From assembly GCF_900187305.1 (NCBI RefSeq), contig NZ_LT906434.1, forward strand, positions 1,860,001-1,924,000: a stretch of 64,000 nucleotides of DNA. Reading direction: 5' to 3'. Under the pieces are notes generated by a model. That model had not been told where the DNA came from. It worked only from the letters and a program-made list of their open reading frames with translations, and did no database searches. This document shows, in pieces, positions 18,285-26,840 of this stretch (position 1 is the stretch's first letter; the number at the start of each line of letters is the position of its first letter). Origin of the DNA: Neisseria zoodegmatis. Lineage in GTDB: Bacteria > Pseudomonadota > Gammaproteobacteria > Burkholderiales > Neisseriaceae. Both the position numbers and the translations under genes were made by a program.

Positions 18285-18873
18285 ACTCGATATCCACGTT
18301 GTCGATGACGATGCAGCCGTGTTGGACGCATGCGGTTTTCTGCTTGAAAGTTTGGACTACCGCCCCACACTCTGGAGCGACCCTAAAATATTTCTCGAAC
18401 AAGCCGAGCTGGATCAACCCGGTATCGTGCTCACCGACTGGAACATGCCGTGGCTCAACGGCCAGCAGCTCCAACAAGCCTTAATCCAACGCGAAAGCCC
18501 CTTAGCCCTCATCGTAATGACCGCTTTCGGCGACGTGCCGTTGGCAGTTGATATGCTGCAACAAGGCGCGGCGGACTTTTTAGAAAAACCCGTTTCTCTC
18601 CACCGCCTCCAAAGCGCCTTAAACGCCGCCACCAAGCAAACGCTCGACAACTACGCCCAATGGCAAAGCAAACAACGCTTCAAACTCTTAAGCGCAAAAG
18701 AACAAGCCATCGCCGCGTATCTCGTGAAAGGCTATACCAACAAACACATGGCCGACGAATTAAACGTCGCCGTGCGAACCATCGAAGTCCACCGCGCCAA
18801 CCTAATGCAGAAAATGCAGGCCGACAGCTTGGCCGACCTGCTGCGCCAATTGATGCTATTGGGTATTGAATAA
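18277..18873 (+). CDS. ttrR: TtrR-like response regulator (receiver plus LuxR-type HTH)
   Basis: 198 residues from ATG 18277 (GAAAGGA upstream; the frame is open 15 codons further but overlaps ttrS). Receiver domain 1-120 with acidic pocket DDD (10-12), phosphorylated Asp54 in LTDWNMPWLNG, Thr in VMTAFGD and Lys in FLEKPVS. The C-terminus is a LuxR/FixJ-type helix-turn-helix: LSAKEQAIAAYLVKGYTNKH and ADELNVAVRTIEVHRANLM. This is the FixJ/TtrR class. Cotranslated with the kinase; likely targets are the divergent cytochrome genes. Confidence 0.8.
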   Translation: MPELDIHVVDDDAAVLDACGFLLESLDYRPTLWSDPKIFLEQAELDQPGIVLTDWNMPWLNGQQLQQALIQRESPLALIVMTAFGDVPLAVDMLQQGAADFLEKPVSLHRLQSALNAATKQTLDNYAQWQSKQRFKLLSAKEQAIAAYLVKGYTNKHMADELNVAVRTIEVHRANLMQKMQADSLADLLRQLMLLGIE

Positions 18874-18879
18874 ATAGCT

Positions 18880-19020
18880 GAGACCTTTGCAAACCCCCAT
18901 CTGCGGCGCATTTCTGCGTTGTGCGCTGCTCGCTCGTTTGCCTATCTGTATGATATGTCTGCACTCGCTGCGCTGCTACGCCTTGAACTGCATCCACATC
19001 TGAGGGTTTGCAAAGGTCTC
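18880..19020. mobile_element. MITE-like element, 141 bp, complete
   Basis: Ends are perfect inverted repeats: GAGACCTTTGCAAACCC and its complement. Flanked on both sides by AGCT, a possible target duplication. No coding capacity. A second complete copy in the opposite orientation is at 21678-21817, so the two bracket cydAB. The ends resemble those of neisserial IS5-family elements (IS1106-like) as I recall them; this needs comparison. Confidence 0.8.
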
Positions 19021-19035
19021 AGCTTGAATAAACAA

Positions 19036-19066
19036 GAGGCCGTCTGAAAACTTTTCAGACGGCCTC
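19036..19066. terminator. Inverted DUS terminator after cydB
   Basis: GAGGCCGTCTGAAAA arms with a one-base loop, 18 bases past the cydB stop (minus strand). Confidence 0.85.
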
Positions 19067-19083
19067 AATACCGTTGGCTAGGC

Positions 19084-20079
19084 TTAACCGTAAGTAAGGT
19101 GTGTCGCCTTGCCTCTAAACGCCCAGTAAGCGAAGATGCTGTACGCAATAATCAACGGCACGGTAACGCACACGCCGATCAGCGTTACCACCAAGGTAGG
19201 CGTGCTGGCGGCCACTTCCCACACTGTAAGCTGCCCGATCACGGCGTAAGGATAGAGGCTGATGCCCAAACCGACGGCGCACAAGATCAGGGCAAAGATG
19301 GTGAGGGCGAACGGCTGCCAAATGCGGCAGTGCAGAATGTTTTCGCTTTGCAGCAGCAGTTTGGCGCGCAGCAGGCAAAACGCGCTCAGAAGCGGCACGG
19401 GCGCGAGCCAAAGCATGTTGGGCAGGGTGAACCACCGCTCGAAAATGCTGTGGCGGATATACGGCGTGGCCAGCGAAATCAGCAGCAGACAGCCCACCAC
19501 CGGCCACCATGCCTGATTCGCCCAACGACGGGCTTTATGTTGCAAGTCGCCTTCGGTTTTCGCCACCAGCCAGCAGGCGGCAAGCAAAACATATACGGCG
19601 GGCACGGTGACCATGATGCCGAGTGAAAATAAGTAATCGGATACGTCGGTGCCGAACGCAGTAATGTAACGCCCCAGCATCCAGCCTTGCGTGAGCGCCA
19701 TGCCCGCCGAGCCGAGCATAAAGGCGATGTTCCACAATTCTTTGTGGTTGTCGTCAGCTTTCACGCGGAAATCGAACGCCGCGCCGCGCACGATCAGGGC
19801 AAACAGCATAAAAGTGGCGGGCAGATAAAGATTGCCCAACACGATGGTATTGGCTTTGGGGAAGGCGATAAACAGCACGCCTGCGCCGAGCACCAGCCAA
19901 GTTTCGTTGGCATCCCAAAACGGGCCGATGGAGCCGACCATCACGTTTTGCTCGTCGGCTTTCGCACGCGGCATCAGCATGCCCACGCCCAAATCGAAGC
20001 CGTCCAACACCACATATACGGTCATCACGAAGCCGAGCAATCCTAAAAAGACCAAAGGCAGCCAGTAATTCCAGTCCAT
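19084..20079 (-). CDS. cydB: Cytochrome bd ubiquinol oxidase subunit II
   Basis: 331-residue membrane subunit of the high-affinity terminal oxidase that reduces oxygen with quinol electrons. Starts MDWNYWLPLVFLGLLGFVM, with the family motif VLDGFDLGVGML (about 25-36) and GPFWDANETWLVL (about 52-64). Eight or nine hydrophobic helices. Its ATG shares one base with the cydA stop (TAATG), so translation is coupled. No cydX-type small gene is seen between its stop and the terminator. Confidence 0.95.
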   Translation of the reverse strand: MDWNYWLPLVFLGLLGFVMTVYVVLDGFDLGVGMLMPRAKADEQNVMVGSIGPFWDANETWLVLGAGVLFIAFPKANTIVLGNLYLPATFMLFALIVRGAAFDFRVKADDNHKELWNIAFMLGSAGMALTQGWMLGRYITAFGTDVSDYLFSLGIMVTVPAVYVLLAACWLVAKTEGDLQHKARRWANQAWWPVVGCLLLISLATPYIRHSIFERWFTLPNMLWLAPVPLLSAFCLLRAKLLLQSENILHCRIWQPFALTIFALILCAVGLGISLYPYAVIGQLTVWEVAASTPTLVVTLIGVCVTVPLIIAYSIFAYWAFRGKATHLTYG

Positions 20080-21446
20080 TATTTTTCCTCCGCGTTCAGA
20101 CGGCCTACCGGATTCAGACGGCCTTTGTTGTGGATTTCGTGTTCGGGGTGTTCCGCCATATATTTCAACACCATCAGATAAGAAAGCAGCATGGCGGCGT
20201 AAAGCACGAGATACATCACCAGCGTTAAACCGACATCGCCCGCGGGCACAATTTTGGTTACGGCTTCGGCGGTCGGCAAAATGCCCTGCACCAAAAACGG
20301 TTGGCGGCCGATTTCGGTAACGTACCAGCCCGCCAGCGTGCCGACCCAGCCGATAAACGTCATGCCCGCAAAAGTGTGCAGCAACCAGCGCGGCAAAGTG
20401 TGCGGCTGCCAGCGGTGCTTACGCAGGCGGTACCAGCCGTACCAGCTCACCAACAACATCAGCATGCCGATACCAACCATGATGCGGAAAGCGAAAAACA
20501 CGGGCGCAACCGGCGGCTTGTGTTCAAACTCGCTCAAGCCTTTGATTTCGCCCTCCATGCTGTGCGTGAGAATCAGCGAGCCGAGATAAGGAATTTTGAC
20601 GGCGTAGTCGGTTTCCTGCGTTTTTTCGTTCGGCCAACCGATTAGGGTAAGCGGCACATTTTGCTCAGTGTGCCATACCGCTTCGATGGCGGCGAGCTTG
20701 GCCGGTTGGTATTCTTTGGTGTTCAAACCGTGCGCGTCGCCCGCGAAGATTTGCAGCACGATGGCGACGGCGGCGGTAGTCAAGCCGGTTTTCATCACAT
20801 TGGCGGTGGCGGAGTTGGCCGATTTTTTCAGAATCTGCCAAGCGGAAAGGCCGACCACCAAAAACGATGCCGTCAACACCGAAGCCAGCATCATGTGGAC
20901 GAAACGGTAAGGGAAAGAAGGATTAAAAACCACTTGCAACCAATCAGCCACATGAATGATGCCGTCTGAATCCACCCAATGCCCTTGCGGCGTCTGCATC
21001 CACGAATCCAACACCAGAATCCAGAAAGCCGAAATACTGGTGCCGACGGCGACAATGGTCGAAGCAATCATGTGGACGCGCTGGCTCACGCGCTCGCGCC
21101 CGAACAGCATGATGCCGAGAAAACCGGCCTCCAAAAAGAAAGCCGTCAGCACTTCGTAGCCCAGCAGCGGCCCGGCCACGTTGCCCGCCCGCTCCATAAA
21201 GCCCGGCCAGTTGGTGCCGAACTGAAAACTCATGGTTACGCCCGACACCACGCCCATCGCGAAGGTTACGGCAAAAACCTTAGTCCAAAAACGGTAAGCC
21301 TGAAGCCAGCCGTCGTTACCCGTTTTACCTGCTTTGTAGCGGAAATAAACCACAAACCAAGACAAGGCGATGGTAATCACGGGGAAAAGAATATGAAAAC
21401 TGATGTTGACCGCAAATTGAATGCGGCTGAGGATTAAAGCGTCCAT
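20079..21446 (-). CDS. cydA: Cytochrome bd ubiquinol oxidase subunit I (short Q-loop type)
   Basis: 455 residues carrying the haems of the bd oxidase. Motifs: SRIQFAVNISFHILFPVITI with the first haem histidine, AMGVVSGVTMSFQFGTNWPG, GYEVLTAFFLEAGFLGIMLF, FPYRFVHMMLASVLTASFLV with another haem histidine, and EIGRQPFLVQGIL where E. coli has GRQPW. Length is about 65 residues below E. coli CydA (522), consistent with the short-Q-loop (CIO-like) group. An FNR-like box lies upstream. Confidence 0.95.
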   Translation of the reverse strand: MDALILSRIQFAVNISFHILFPVITIALSWFVVYFRYKAGKTGNDGWLQAYRFWTKVFAVTFAMGVVSGVTMSFQFGTNWPGFMERAGNVAGPLLGYEVLTAFFLEAGFLGIMLFGRERVSQRVHMIASTIVAVGTSISAFWILVLDSWMQTPQGHWVDSDGIIHVADWLQVVFNPSFPYRFVHMMLASVLTASFLVVGLSAWQILKKSANSATANVMKTGLTTAAVAIVLQIFAGDAHGLNTKEYQPAKLAAIEAVWHTEQNVPLTLIGWPNEKTQETDYAVKIPYLGSLILTHSMEGEIKGLSEFEHKPPVAPVFFAFRIMVGIGMLMLLVSWYGWYRLRKHRWQPHTLPRWLLHTFAGMTFIGWVGTLAGWYVTEIGRQPFLVQGILPTAEAVTKIVPAGDVGLTLVMYLVLYAAMLLSYLMVLKYMAEHPEHEIHNKGRLNPVGRLNAEEK

Positions 21447-21575
21447 TGGATTTTCCTGTTTTGATGTGCGTCTGCAGTGCGTCTTATTTGCGCCCGCAGT
21501 ATTTTTATCGCCGTGCGGCCAAGCGGTAGGCTGGAGCGTATGCCAAACCGCTTTTTCGCTCCGACTCCATGCAGG

Positions 21576-21612
21576 ATTATAGCCCTCAAACCAAAATCAT
21601 GATTCAAATCAA
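21576..21612 (-). promoter_or_regulatory. FNR-like box and -10 element upstream of cydA
   Basis: On the minus strand TTGAT-TTGA-ATCAT (21612-21599) matches nine of ten bases of the FNR consensus TTGATNNNNATCAA. TATAAT follows at 21581-21576. The box centre is about 24 bases before the -10, a few bases closer than the usual class II spacing, so activation is likely but not certain. Confidence 0.6.
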
Positions 21613-21677
21613 AGGTAAAGATCGCAAAAACGCGCTTTGATTCAGCCTAAGTTTAGGCAAACTCCGGTACACAGGCC

Positions 21678-21817
21678 GAGACCTTTGCAAACCCTCAGAT
21701 GCGGATACAGTTCAAGGCGTAGCAGCACAGCGAGTGCAGACATATCAATACAAGGCTAAACGAGCGAGCAGCTCACAACGCAGAAATACGCCGCAGATGG
21801 GGGTTTTGCAAGGTCTC
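21678..21817. mobile_element. MITE-like element, 140 bp, complete
   Basis: Inverse copy of the element at 18880-19020, with ends GAGACCTTTGCAAACCC and GGGTTTTGCAAGGTCTC. Both flanks read AGGCC; on the right this is the start of a DUS. So it seems to have inserted within AGGCCGTCTGAA and duplicated five bases. Confidence 0.8.
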
Positions 21818-21900
21818 AGGCCGTCTGAAAGCAACCATTAGCGGGCTTCGCTAAAATGCCGCACCATCATCAATAAAACGGAATGGTTCGCCGAAAGCAT

Positions 21901-21934
21901 TCAGGCCGTCTGAAAACATTTTCAGACGGCCTGA
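21901..21934. terminator. Inverted DUS terminator after the Asp/Arg-rich lipoprotein gene
   Basis: Sixteen-base perfect arms (TCAGGCCGTCTGAAAA), two-base loop, 20 bases past the stop. Confidence 0.85.
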
Positions 21935-21954
21935 TAGCGAATTAGATAAGTGAT

Positions 21955-22260
21955 TTAACGGCGGTCGTCATCATCGCGATCATCGTCTCTGTCGCGATCT
22001 CTACGGCGGCGGTCGTCGTCGCGGTCATCATCACGATCATCGTCTCTGTCGTCGTAGCGGTCGCGACGGTCGCGGTCGTCATCTCTATCACGGCGGTTGT
22101 CGTCATCGCGATAGTCTCGATCGCGTCTGTCGTCGCTGTCGCGCTCAAAGCGTTGGCCTCGGTCGCGACGATCGGAATCTTCGTCGCCATCACCGCCGCA
22201 CGCGCCCAAAGCAAATACGGCAGTCAGGCACAGCAACCACAGTTTTTTGTTGTACTTCAT
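21955..22260 (-). CDS. Small lipoprotein with an extreme Asp/Arg-rich tail
   Basis: 101 residues, not recognised. The N-terminus is a good lipoprotein signal (MKYNKKLWLLCLTAVFALGAC, lipobox LGAC, Cys about 21). After it, residues 28-101 are nearly all Asp and Arg in DRD, RDDD and DDRDDD runs. The DNA is correspondingly repetitive (GTCGTCATCGCGGTC-like units), so length may vary by slippage. A start follows GAAAGGAAACAAG. The mixed charges suggest a disordered surface or periplasmic tail; function unknown. A second long frame (21942-22214) exists only because of the repeats. Confidence 0.7.
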   Translation of the reverse strand: MKYNKKLWLLCLTAVFALGACGGDGDEDSDRRDRGQRFERDSDDRRDRDYRDDDNRRDRDDDRDRRDRYDDRDDDRDDDRDDDRRRRDRDRDDDRDDDDRR

Positions 22261-22417
22261 CTTGTTTCCTTTCTCTTAGCATCTTGATCTTGTGCCGACG
22301 TTTAACGTCTGTGTTTTTGTTGTTGAATACATTTCAGACGGCCATGATACACACAAAACCGCCGTCCCGCCCAACCGGATTACCCGCCGCCGTGATTCCG
22401 CACGCAGCAAGCAAAGA

Positions 22418-22445
22418 AAAACGGCCGCCGTGGGGCAGCCGTTTT
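22418..22445 (-). terminator. Hairpin terminator after the 77-residue lipoprotein gene
   Basis: AAAACGGC and GCCGTTTT arms with a twelve-base loop, 20 bases past the stop at 22466. It also separates this gene from the Asp/Arg-rich one. Confidence 0.7.
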
Positions 22446-22465
22446 CCCTTGCAGTGCCGTCCTTT

Positions 22466-22699
22466 TTATTGGGCAGGAGCAGCGGGAGCTGAGGCGTTTG
22501 CGGGACGCTCAAAACCTTTCTCTTTCATGCACGCATCAAATGCGGCTTGATCTTGAGTTGCACCAACTGTTTTTTGGCATTCTTGCATAGCTTGCTCAAC
22601 AGTCAGGTTGGCTTCGGGAGCCGCAGTTTTCTCTTTGTTGCTCGAACAAGCGGCCAACATCAAACCGGCCATTACTGCGGTGATCCATAATTTATTCAT
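22466..22699 (-). CDS. Small lipoprotein with two conserved-looking cysteines
   Basis: 77 residues. Signal MNKLWITAVMAGLMLAAC with lipobox LAAC; after it a Lys/Ala linker, then MQECQKTVGATQDQAAFDAC with cysteines 16 residues apart that could form a disulfide, and an Ala/Pro tail. Start follows AAGGAAG. Not recognised beyond being an exported lipoprotein; its general style resembles the lipoprotein at 46284-46604. Confidence 0.72.
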   Translation of the reverse strand: MNKLWITAVMAGLMLAACSSNKEKTAAPEANLTVEQAMQECQKTVGATQDQAAFDACMKEKGFERPANASAPAAPAQ

Positions 22700-23114
22700 A
22701 AAAATACTTCCTTTCTACATCGACAGTTTATTTTCTGTTTGGTTTCAACCGCCCGGGAAGGGGCCGGGCGGCTATATCGGGCATTAAAGCCGCTTATGCA
22801 GATTGAACCGCACTGGGTAATGAGAGTGGACGGAGCCGGGTTTAGTTTCTAAACAATCGCAAGATAATGCTAAAAATATCATAGAATTTACAATTAAAAT
22901 TAACATTTTTGCGTTTTATATCCAAAAAATGTCCATATCATTACGCTTTATTTATACACACTTAGCCCGTTTGTCGCATCATCAATCCGCCTGTTTTATG
23001 ACTTGGGATTAGTTCATGTCATAAGATAAAAATTTTGCAAAAGACAAACTTTATCTTTTTTAACCATTTTTTATACTGTTTCATACGTTACATTGCCGAA
23101 TTGAGCGGATGCAA
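22700..23114. other. Gene-free region with a GC hairpin and AT-rich DNA
   Basis: CCGCCCGG and CCGGGCGG (22749-22771) form a strong hairpin with a seven-base loop in the probable leader of the lipoprotein gene. Bases 22840-23090 are AT-rich and probably hold its promoter; no clear -35/-10 pair stands out. No coding region was supported. Confidence 0.5.
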
Positions 23115-23148
23115 AAGAGGCCGTCTGAAATTTTTCAGACGGCCTCTT
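23115..23148. terminator. Inverted DUS terminator after argD
   Basis: AAGAGGCCGTCTGAAA and its complement, 18 bases past the argD stop. Confidence 0.85.
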
Positions 23149-23165
23149 GGGTGTTTTAAAGCAAC

Positions 23166-24350
23166 TTATGCCTGCAACCAAGCCTGCACGGCTGCTTTTA
23201 AGCGCGCCAAGCCTTCTTGTCGGTCTTCATCGTTCAACAGCAAACTCGGCGCCAAGCGAACCACATTGCCGCCTGCCACCAAAATCATCAAACCGTGCTT
23301 GAGCGCTTCCTGCGTCAATTCGCCCGCCCTGCCCGCGTATTCGTCTGCCAGCACGCAGCCGATCAGCAGCCCAACGCCGCGCACATCTTTAAACACGCCG
23401 GTTTCTTTGCCCAAAGCCGCCAATTCGGTTTTCAGCAGCTCACCGCTGCGCTCGACGTGTTGCAGCGTTTTCGGGTCATGAATCAAGTCGAAAGCACGGC
23501 CGGCCACGGCGCAGGCCAGCGGGTTGCCGCCGAAAGTCGAACCGTGCGTGCCGGGGCCGAAGCTGGGGGCAACGGCATCGGTGGTCAACATCGCGCCGAT
23601 GGGAAAGCCGCTGCCGAGTGCTTTGGCGCTGGTAAGAATGTCGGGTTGCACGCCGTAATGTTCGTAGGCAAACAGTTTGCCCGTGCGCCCCATGCCGGTT
23701 TGCACTTCGTCGAAAATCAGCAAGGCATTGTGCTTGTCGCAAGCTTGGCGGGCGGCTTGTAAAAACGCGGCCTCGGCAGGCAACACGCCGCTTTCGCCCT
23801 GAACCGGCTCGATAATTACGGCGCAGGTTTTGTCGGAAACGGCGGCGGCTAAAGCTTCAGCATCGTTAAACGGCACATGCGTAATCGCGGGCGGCAGCGG
23901 TGCAAAATCCTGACTGTATTTGGGTTGGCCGCCGACCGACACGGTAAACAGGGTGCGCCCGTGAAAGGCGTTCACGCAGGCGATGATTTCGTTTTTCTCT
24001 GCGCCGAAATGGTCGCGGGCGTATTTTCGCGCCAGTTTCAACGCCGCTTCGTTCGCTTCCGCGCCGGAATTGCAGAAAAATACTTTGTCTGCAAAGGTAT
24101 GTTCCGTCAGTTTTTTGGCAAGCTGTTGCGCGGCTTCGGTGGTGTAGATATTGGAGATGTGCCACAGTTTGGCGGCCTGCTCGTGCAATGCTTCAATCAA
24201 AGCGGGGTGGCAATGCCCCAAAGCGTTAACAGCAATGCCGCCGGCCAAGTCGATGTATTCCCGCCCTTCGGTGTCCCACACGCGGCTGCCGGCTGCGCGG
24301 TCGGGAATAACGGGGGCGAAGGAAAAATTGGGAGTCAGATAATTTTGCAT
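23166..24350 (-). CDS. argD: Acetylornithine aminotransferase
   Basis: PLP enzyme converting N-acetylglutamate semialdehyde to N-acetylornithine in arginine synthesis; ArgD often also serves succinyl-diaminopimelate. 394 residues, typical length. Motifs: [31 protein letters not shown] (about 95), [28 protein letters not shown] (about 215), and the PLP lysine in [15 protein letters not shown]. Start at ATG 24350 after GAGAACATC. Single gene. Confidence 0.93.
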   Translation of the reverse strand: MQNYLTPNFSFAPVIPDRAAGSRVWDTEGREYIDLAGGIAVNALGHCHPALIEALHEQAAKLWHISNIYTTEAAQQLAKKLTEHTFADKVFFCNSGAEANEAALKLARKYARDHFGAEKNEIIACVNAFHGRTLFTVSVGGQPKYSQDFAPLPPAITHVPFNDAEALAAAVSDKTCAVIIEPVQGESGVLPAEAAFLQAARQACDKHNALLIFDEVQTGMGRTGKLFAYEHYGVQPDILTSAKALGSGFPIGAMLTTDAVAPSFGPGTHGSTFGGNPLACAVAGRAFDLIHDPKTLQHVERSGELLKTELAALGKETGVFKDVRGVGLLIGCVLADEYAGRAGELTQEALKHGLMILVAGGNVVRLAPSLLLNDEDRQEGLARLKAAVQAWLQA

Positions 24351-24427
24351 GATGTTCTCTCGTAATTCGTTATTGTGTTCAGACGGCCTGAGGTGGTTCG
24401 GTTAAGCCGCACATTGTAATCATAAAT

Positions 24428-26164
24428 TCAGCCTGCGAGTAAGCCGTTGCTCTGTATCATTTCGCGTAAAGCGCTGCGGCGCCGTTCGTTGAGCGTACAG
24501 GCCGTCTGAAAAACCTCTTTGCCGCCCCAAAACACAAACCGCTCGCGGGCGCGGGTAATGGCGGTGTACAGCAAAGCTTTGTTCAAACCGTGAGCATTGC
24601 CCGCTTCTGCCTGCCGCGGCGGCAACAGCCATACTTCGTGATACTCCGAACCTTGGCTTTTATGCACGGTCATGGCAAAAGCAGTTTCATGCACGGGCAG
24701 GCGGCTGAGGGCGATTTTGCGGTAACTGCCCGCCACGGGAAAATAAGCTGCCAGCACATCTGGCTGTTCGTCGTCGGGCAAAATCAGGCCGATGTCGCCG
24801 TTAAACACGTCCAACGCATAATCGTTGCGCGACACCATCACCACCTGCCCCGCAAACCACGGCGCATCTGCATGGGAGCGCCTATGGCGTTGCAGGCAGC
24901 GGCGGTATTCTTCGTTAAACGCCTGCGCATCGTCGCGCCTCGCCGCCAACACCACCGCATCACCCTGATGCTGAAATGCCGCCGCCACATCGCCCGCGTC
25001 CACCGCCTGCCAATAACGCTGCTGGCAACGGTAAAGCTCTTCCGCCTGCTGCTTGCCGCTGCCCGCCCTCACTTCGAGCACGTCGGGGAAACGGGCAAAC
25101 TGCGCCCACGCTTCGTCAGCATTTTCCGCCGCCACCGCCCGCGCCAAACAGCCGATGCCGCTGTCGTCGCCAAAGCGGTGGCTCACCTGCAAACGCGCCA
25201 CGTTTTCGGCCAACAGCGGCGCGTGTTCCGCCACCGTAAAACCATGCTGCGGCAACATTGCTTCCAATTCTTGCGCCGCTTCGGCAGTCAGCACCGTTTT
25301 TTGAGCCAGCTCCGACAAAACCGCACCGGCGCCCACCGAGGGCAGCTGGTTTTCATCGCCCAGCAGCACCACACGGCAGCCCGACGGCACCGCCTGCAAA
25401 AGCTGCAACAGCAAAGCGATATCGAGCATAGACGCTTCGTCGATAATCAAAATATCCAGCGGCAACGGCTGATCGCGATCAAACAGCGGCAACATCTGCG
25501 GCGGACGCAGTTTCAGCAAACGGTGCACGGTCTGCCCTTCGAGTTGCAGCAGATGGTTGCGCACCGCGTCGGGCAAATCGAATGTAGCCAACGCCTTATG
25601 CAAAGCCCGCGCCATGTGTGCCGCCGCTTTGCCCGTAGGCGCGGCCAACGCAATGCGCGGCAGCTTGCCCGCATGGCCGCACAACAAACCGAGCAGTTTC
25701 GCCACCGTCGTGGTTTTGCCCGTGCCCGGCCCGCCGCTGATCAGCATAAAAGGTTTCAACAAAGCCAATGCCGCCGCATCACGCTGGCCGTTGCTGCCTT
25801 CCAAACCGAACCAAGCCTCCAAATTCCGCCCTGCCTGCAACCAGTCCACCGGCGGCACGGCAGCACCGGCCAAACGCACAATCTCTGCGGCCAAATCGCG
25901 TTCAAGCTGCCATATCCGCCCCAGAAAAAGCTTTCTGCCCGCTAAAATCAACGGCGTATCACCGCTGTTGCCCGCTACCGACTGCGCCCGCTGCAAAGAG
26001 CGCGCTTCGTGTTCTTCCAGCCAAATATACGCATGCCCTTCCTGTAAAGCGGCAAACAGCTTGAATACATAAGGCTCCACCACCTCCGCCTCTTCGGGCG
26101 CATGACGTCGGAGCATGGCCACCGCCGCATCGGCAGCCGCTTGGTTCAAATCATCGTAAGACAT
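24428..26164 (-). CDS. recD: Exodeoxyribonuclease V subunit alpha (RecD)
   Basis: 5'-3' helicase subunit of RecBCD, which processes double-strand ends. 578 residues from ATG 26164 (family start MSYDDLNQAA); an upstream start at 26206 has no better support. Walker A SGGPGTGKTTTVAKLL (about 143-158), Walker B LIIDEASMLD (about 250), VVLLGDENQLPSVGAG, and the UvrD-like C-terminal motif FAMTVHKSQGSEYHEVWLLP followed by YTAITRARERFVFWG. recB and recC are not in the window. A DUS lies inside the 3' end (about 24500). Confidence 0.93.
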   Translation of the reverse strand: MSYDDLNQAAADAAVAMLRRHAPEEAEVVEPYVFKLFAALQEGHAYIWLEEHEARSLQRAQSVAGNSGDTPLILAGRKLFLGRIWQLERDLAAEIVRLAGAAVPPVDWLQAGRNLEAWFGLEGSNGQRDAAALALLKPFMLISGGPGTGKTTTVAKLLGLLCGHAGKLPRIALAAPTGKAAAHMARALHKALATFDLPDAVRNHLLQLEGQTVHRLLKLRPPQMLPLFDRDQPLPLDILIIDEASMLDIALLLQLLQAVPSGCRVVLLGDENQLPSVGAGAVLSELAQKTVLTAEAAQELEAMLPQHGFTVAEHAPLLAENVARLQVSHRFGDDSGIGCLARAVAAENADEAWAQFARFPDVLEVRAGSGKQQAEELYRCQQRYWQAVDAGDVAAAFQHQGDAVVLAARRDDAQAFNEEYRRCLQRHRRSHADAPWFAGQVVMVSRNDYALDVFNGDIGLILPDDEQPDVLAAYFPVAGSYRKIALSRLPVHETAFAMTVHKSQGSEYHEVWLLPPRQAEAGNAHGLNKALLYTAITRARERFVFWGGKEVFQTACTLNERRRSALREMIQSNGLLAG

Positions 26165-26257
26165 GGAAGACACCGTTGTTTTCAATCGGAAAGCTAAAAC
26201 AAGCAAGAAGGCATTTGAAACATCTTGCCCGAAAGAGAGGTATTCTACAAAGAATCA

Positions 26258-26290
26258 AGGCCGTCTGAAAAATATCTTTTCAGACGGCCT
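26258..26290. terminator. Inverted DUS pair between tpx and recD
   Basis: AGGCCGTCTGAAAA and complement with a five-base loop; terminates tpx on the minus strand. Confidence 0.8.
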
Positions 26291-26312
26291 CATGCAACTG
26301 CGGCAGCTTACA

Positions 26313-26807
26313 TTACAACACCGCCAAAGCAGCTTCGTAGTTCGGCTCTTGAGCGATTTCGCTTACCAACTCGCTGTGCAGCACTTGGTTGTTTTCGTCC
26401 AATACCACTACCGAACGGGCGGTCAAACCTTTGAGCGCGCCGCTTTCCAAAGCCACGCCGTAATCTTTGGCAAAGCCGCTGCGGAATGTGGACAACATCG
26501 CTACGTTATCAATGCCTTCCGCGCCGCAGAAGCGTTTTTGGGCAAAAGGCAGATCGGCAGAAACGCACAACACTACGGTGTTGTCCAAACCGGCGGCTTT
26601 TTCGTTAAACGTGCGTACCGATTGGGCGCACACGCCGGTGTCCACGCTCGGGAAAATGTTCAAAATCTTGCGCTTGCCGGCGTAATCGGCCAGCGTTTTT
26701 TCCGACAAATCAACGGCAGTCAGTTGGAAATCGGGCGCGGCTTGGCCTTTTTGCGGGAAAGCGCCGCCCACTTCAACGGGGTTGCCTTGCAGGGTTACTT
26801 GAGCCAT
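26313..26807 (-). CDS. tpx: Thiol peroxidase (atypical 2-Cys peroxiredoxin)
   Basis: Reduces hydrogen and alkyl peroxides using thioredoxin. 164 residues. Peroxidatic cysteine in [17 protein letters not shown] (about 60) and resolving cysteine in [11 protein letters not shown] (about 94), the spacing of the Tpx family. Start has AAGGAGATGTT. Single gene. Confidence 0.95.
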   Translation of the reverse strand: MAQVTLQGNPVEVGGAFPQKGQAAPDFQLTAVDLSEKTLADYAGKRKILNIFPSVDTGVCAQSVRTFNEKAAGLDNTVVLCVSADLPFAQKRFCGAEGIDNVAMLSTFRSGFAKDYGVALESGALKGLTARSVVVLDENNQVLHSELVSEIAQEPNYEAALAVL

Positions 26808-26840
26808 AACATCTCCTTAATCATCAAATCGTCAAACAGT

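Noticed and set aside
21942-22214. Second long open frame over the Asp/Arg lipoprotein gene (Thr/Ala-rich product)
   Set aside because: Produced by the repetitive DNA in another frame; no signal peptide or ribosome site.
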